Source of the DNA: Entrophospora sp. SA101
Lineage: Eukaryota; Glomeromycota; Glomeromycetes; Entrophosporales; Entrophosporaceae
DNA: 11,339 bases
NCBI GenBank assembly: GCA_958430865.1
Contig: CAUDNR010000570.1
Coordinates: 2,181 to 13,519 of the forward strand
Direction of reading: 5' to 3'
The notes beneath the pieces were generated by a model, which worked only from the letters and a program-made list of their open reading frames with translations, was not told the origin of the DNA and did not search any database. Positions 7,872-11,339 of the stretch are shown one piece after another; position 1 is the first letter of the stretch, and each line of letters begins with the position of its first letter. A program made the position numbers and the translations under genes.

Positions 7872-9763
7872 ATGAATAACGAAGGCAACATTATTATTAA
7901 TGTAGAAGATAATAATCAATCAGTATCAATTATTATAATAAACAACCACAATATCAATGACACTACAAATTGGTCAATATGGAAAAAACGTATTATACTT
8001 TTGGTGGTTTCTTTTGTTGCAATGACTTCTACAATATCTAGTTCGTCAGTATTAATTTATTTATTTATTTATTCATTTATTCATTTGTTTATACGTGTTG
8101 TTGATTGTTTTTTATTAAAACAAACTTTATTTTTTGCGAAAAAAGTATTTTGTATCCTATATTATTAAAATTGCGTATAGAATTTGATGTATCTGATATC
8201 GAGGTTAACACATTAGGTAACGAAAATTCCGAATTACATGAAATTTTGTAATATATATATGTATATATATATATATATATATGCCAATTAATCTAAATAA
8301 TAATTATTATAAATAAAAATTAGCCTCAGTTTATCTGTATGTTATGGGAATTGCGGTAAGCAATCATAATCATAATCATAATCATAATCATCATCATAAT
8401 CATTATTAATTTGCATTCTAATCGCTCTAATCGTTCTAATCATCATTGATTAGCCACTTGGATGGGCTGCATATTCTGATAGATTTTCGTCGAGAATAAG
8501 AGTCTATTTCATAACTATATTTATATTTATTCTGTCAAGTATAATGTGTGCTGTTGTTCCATCAAATCTCTGGTTATTATTGCTAGGCCGTGGTTTACAA
8601 TCATTTGGCTCTTCTGCTATGTTATCAATAGGAGCTGGTGTTATTAGTGATGTTTACAATGCTCTCGGTAACATGGTTATTACATTCATTGATATTTTTT
8701 TTAATAAATCATAAAATACATATGTATTTATATATAATCATTTTCTTCCTTTCCTACCCCCACCTCAAAAATTAAAAGAACGTGGAACTGCATATGGATT
8801 TTTTTATATGGCTTATTGGATTGGTCAATTACTTGGTCCTATGATAGGAAGCTACTTTGCTGAGTATGCTAGTTGGAGATGGATTTTTTGGTTTTTAACA
8901 ATTTTGGGCGGAGTAAATTTATTACTTGTGATAATCTTTGTTCCTGAAACATCCAATCGTCCAAAGCCCACACCTGACGATTCTAATGAGAATGCTCAAT
9001 CAAAATATCGATTTAATCCACTTACACCGCTTAAATTGTTACGTCATCCAAACGGAACTTTGATGATCATTTACATTTGCATTATGTCATCAATAACTCA
9101 ACTTCAATTTATTAGTGTACCTGTCAACTTCGCCACCAGATATCATCTAACTTCATCACAAATCGGTTCATTATTCTTTGTATCTGGTTTTGGATTCATG
9201 ATTGGCAGTTATATTGGTGGTAAATCTTCAGATATTGTGATGAGACGAGCAAACAAGAAAAATGGGACTGCTCATCCAGAAGCGAGAATTCATAGTGTTT
9301 GGATTAGTGCTGTATTATTACCAACTTGTTGTTTGATTTATGGTTGGTTGGTTGAAAAAGAAGTTCATATGGCTGGTCCATTGATTGCTTGGTTTTTTAG
9401 TATGTTTTATATGTATATTATATACTTGTGTTATTTATTTTATGTTAGAGATTATAATTACTAATCACATACGTATTATATGTATTATATATAGTATCAT
9501 TAGGCACTCAAGTAATTTATAATTCAATGTCGACTTATTTGGTTGACGTTTTCTCAAGTCAAAGTGCATCAATAATAGCATTAAGCAATTGTATACGCAT
9601 GATGGCAGCTGGCACTTTATCGATTTTAGCATCTCCAATGGAAAATAAATTGGGAACTGGATGGACGTTTACTCTTTTGAGTGGAATATGTTATGCCAGT
9701 ATTTTAATCTTAGTGTTGGTTTACATTAAAGGAAAAAGTTGGAGAGAACAATTTAAATTTTAA
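7872..9763 (+). CDS. MFS transporter, DHA1 drug:H+ antiporter type (six exons)
   Basis: The six exons are 7872-8044, 8146-8216, 8324-8355, 8454-8667, 8779-9399 and 9495-9763. They join in frame to 459 residues with TAA at 9761-9763. The start is the ATG at 7872 (AAAGATGAA). All introns are GT-AG and 95-111 nt long; exon 3 is only 32 nt. An Asn-rich, poorly conserved N-terminus (1-34) precedes about 12 membrane helices. Motif A is GWAAYSDRFSSR (95-106, Asp101). The motif B Arg is R138 in GRGLQSFGSS. The antiporter motif C is GQLLGPMIGS (179-188) in helix 5, followed by WRWIFWF and the PET signature after helix 6. This pattern fits 12-helix DHA1 proteins such as the fungal Qdr/Aqr1 group, which use the proton gradient to export drugs, organic acids, polyamines or similar compounds. 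The substrate cannot be read from sequence. No lesion was seen. Confidence 0.9.
8045..8145 (+). other. Intron 1 of the transporter gene, with TTTA microsatellite
   Basis: The donor GTCAGT at 8045 is atypical. It is chosen because only it leaves the two-base phase needed to enter the frame reading ILYPILLKLR after the acceptor AAAAAAG at 8145. The stronger-looking GTATTA four bases downstream gives the wrong phase. A TTTA/TTCA-type run fills 8056-8092. Confidence 0.7.
8056..8092 (+). repeat. TTTA-type microsatellite in intron 1
   Basis: This is a tetranucleotide run of TTTA with TTCA and TTTG variants. It stays open as a reading frame if unspliced, which gives a false extension of exon 1. Confidence 0.7.
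8249..8282 (+). repeat. TA dinucleotide microsatellite in intron 2
   Basis: An almost pure alternating TA run, broken by one AA and one G. It lies in intron 2 (8217-8323), which has donor GTAACG and acceptor ATTAG. Confidence 0.8.
8365..8406 (+). repeat. CATAAT hexanucleotide microsatellite in intron 3
   Basis: Four CATAAT units are followed by two CAT, one more CATAAT and CATTAT. It starts only 9 bases after the GTAAGC donor of intron 3 (8356-8453). Confidence 0.8.
8714..8729. repeat. 16-bp perfect palindrome in intron 4
   Basis: AAATACATATGTATTT is self-complementary. It lies in intron 4 (8668-8778) between donor GTAACA and acceptor AAAAG. Confidence 0.6.
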
Positions 9764-9765
9764 AA

Positions 9766-9771
9766 AATAAA
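9766..9771 (+). terminator. Poly(A) signal candidate of the transporter gene
   Basis: AATAAA begins three bases after the transporter stop codon. It matches the polyadenylation hexamer, but it is very close to the stop and the DNA is A-rich, so the true signal could lie further downstream. Confidence 0.35.
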
Positions 9772-9838
9772 TTCATTTGTAATTAATTTAATATGCAATA
9801 GATGTTTGTAAATAGATTTTAAAAATAGAAAATTATTC

Positions 9839-9871
9839 ATATATATATACTAATACACACACACGCACACA
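9839..9871 (+). repeat. AT then AC dinucleotide microsatellite
   Basis: A short AT run (9839-9849) is followed by an AC run with one G (9855-9871), a compound microsatellite just downstream of the transporter gene. Confidence 0.7.
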
Positions 9872-10873
9872 TTAATTTTTACGGTTTTTTTTTTGTTGTC
9901 GGAAAATCTTTGTGGCTTTACTAAAAAAAAATCCGACTCATTTTAAATAAATTTAAACAAAGCTTTGCTTTTTAAAGTTATTTTAAATCATTTTCCTAAT
10001 TTTAAAAATGCAAAACAGGGTTGAATTTTACTTTTTTTTTTTTGCAATTACATTCATTAATAGAATAATCTACATTACACGACAAACGCATCATATTACT
10101 AACATTCTATTCACAAATATCTATTCAATATTAATAAGTTGAACGAAAATAGTTGGAAAAAGCGGATTAGAGGTTGAAATCATGTGGTATACTACAATTT
10201 ATCTACTGGTAGCCAGTTGTCAAATAATGAAATAAAAAGTCAAGGTCTGGAACAATTTATTAATAATAAAAAAAAGAGATCTAATTCTTGATTTATTTTT
10301 AATTAGTTTAATTTGCTCAAAAAATCAAACAGTTGGTTTATATTCAATAGAAATTTCTGCTCTTAACCTATCGAATGAGTTATATATTTTCATATGAATG
10401 GATGCAGTGGTTGTTCCACGATGGTTGTCTCACACTGTATAATTTAATTTATTTTGATCATTGTTATTGTTGTTATTATCATTATAATTATCATAATCAA
10501 TTATTATTGAGTTGAATACGAAAATGGTTTCAAGGGTCTTCGACGCAGTAAGATTTTTTTATCAAAATTTATCGAATCATCATTGTTTCAATTCATTCCT
10601 TCTTTTCTCTACATATTTACAAATCGCAATCGCATAATCTATTGATACTTGTCAGTTATATAAAATAAATATATAATGCACGTTTCCTTCTCCCCGAATG
10701 AGCAAGGGCATATCTTATCTAAATATCAACATGCATGCCAAAAATTTCTAATAGTTATTTAAAAATTTTTTATGCATCCAATATTGACAGTTAACATTAA
10801 TATTAATATTGACATAGAGATTGTTATATAAAGTCAATCATGTTAAATACAACATGTAACTGTAATTTCAACA

Positions 10874-10899
10874 CTGAATAATATTTATTAAATATTCAG
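10874..10899. repeat. Hairpin-forming inverted repeat
   Basis: CTGAATA at 10874-10880 pairs with TATTCAG at 10893-10899 across a 12-base AT loop that can extend the pairing with small bulges. It could be a transcript end structure or chance; nothing nearby decides. Confidence 0.4.
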
Positions 10900-10984
10900 C
10901 GAGTATTTGGTTGATTTTTCATTGAGATTGATTGACATTGACCAAATATAATAAATTGAAAGAGGATATTCAGTGAATGAATTG

Positions 10985-11088
10985 GCATACCCAGATAGAT
11001 TTTGGGGTTGAATCCTTTATTATTTGATCAAAGAATAAGAGGGTAATATATATTCCTGGGAATAAATCCAATGGTATTCGGGGTATGC
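10985..11088. repeat. Inverted GCATACCC/GGGTATGC pair enclosing a small hairpin
   Basis: GCATACCC at 10985-10992 and GGGTATGC at 11081-11088 are exact 8-bp inverted copies about 90 bases apart. Between them lies TATTCC-TG-GGAATA (11051-11064), a perfect 6-bp-arm hairpin. This may be a small repeat element or a remnant, but the arms are short. Confidence 0.3.
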
Positions 11089-11339
11089 GATGCACCACCC
11101 CCTTACGAAAAATATATCAAAGTAGGACCGGGAAAACTCTATTGTATGTGACCGCCAAATTAAATGACAAATCATATTAATGCGAATCGATTTTCCGAAC
11201 ACACTTTAAAATTATTATATGAAATTATCTTTATTGACTAAAATATTTAAAAGAAAGCTTTGTGTACTTGATTGACTAAAATGATTATAAATTAAAAATG
11301 TTTCATCATCTACTGCAATCAAACAAGGATTAATATTAG

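Larger units (their letters stand above)
9872..11339. other. AT-rich region downstream of the transporter, no gene seen
   Basis: No frame with recognisable protein content is visible. Minor structures are A/T homopolymers, a TTATT/ATT-type stretch at about 10457-10508, and AATATTGACA twice (10780-10789 and 10805-10814). There are also small hairpins at 10874-10899 and 11051-11064. A 60-codon minus-strand frame at 11020-11202 overlaps the hairpins and resembles nothing known to me. Confidence 0.5.

Noticed and set aside
8049..8168. Extension of transporter exon 1 through the TTTA repeat to a stop at 8168
   Set aside because: The extension encodes microsatellite-derived Ile/Leu/Phe/Tyr. Splicing at 8045/8145 restores conserved transporter sequence instead.
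8365..8406. CATAAT units as a CRISPR-like or functional repeat array
   Set aside because: The units are 6 bases with no spacers and lie inside a eukaryotic intron; a plain microsatellite.
9400..9464. Reading through to a stop at 9464 as the transporter C-terminus
   Set aside because: A GTATGT donor at 9400 and the ATATAG acceptor at 9494 join in phase to helix 10-12 sequence; the read-through is intron.
11020..11202. Minus-strand 60-codon frame near the right edge
   Set aside because: It overlaps small inverted repeats, shows no family motif, and has AT-biased composition.

Overview
The window looks like AT-rich nuclear DNA of a fungus. Protein genes are split by short GT-AG introns (95-111 nt), A/T runs and microsatellites are common, and a Crinkler/RHS-type P-loop gene lies near a transposase-like gene. 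This mix is typical of arbuscular mycorrhizal fungi (Glomeromycotina, Rhizophagus-like). The organism is an inference from gene content and base composition; nothing in the window proves it.

Layout. (1) 1-718, minus: the N-terminal part of a transposase-like gene of a widespread eukaryotic multi-copy family. It is cut by the left window edge and broken by one frameshift and two in-frame TGA codons. (2) 979-2980, minus: a Crinkler/RHS-like P-loop NTPase gene with a charged coiled-coil first exon. It is broken by a frameshift in a 10-base homopolymer, an in-frame TAA and a second frameshift, but the homologous reading continues to a C-terminal stop at 979. (3) 2981-4967: non-coding DNA with two candidate non-autonomous elements, a ~366-bp element with 24-bp perfect inverted ends (3365-3730) and a ~1.06-kb segment bounded by imperfect inverted ends (3909-4967). 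(4) 4968-7703: long AT-rich DNA with no convincing gene, only small repeats and weak coding-like scraps. (5) 7872-9763, plus: one apparently intact six-exon gene for a 459-residue, 12-helix major facilitator transporter of the DHA1 drug:H+ antiporter type, with a TATA box upstream and AATAAA just after the stop. (6) 9764-11339: AT-rich, no gene seen, a few small hairpins.

The transporter is the only gene here that appears able to make a full product. The two minus-strand genes are multi-copy accessory families in decay, or partly damaged by homopolymer sequencing errors. I see no sign that the genes act together, and no CRISPR array, rRNA, tRNA or clearly new multi-gene system. The points most worth checking are the Crinkler gene's coiled-coil first exon with its unusual splicing, and the two uncharacterised inverted-repeat elements.
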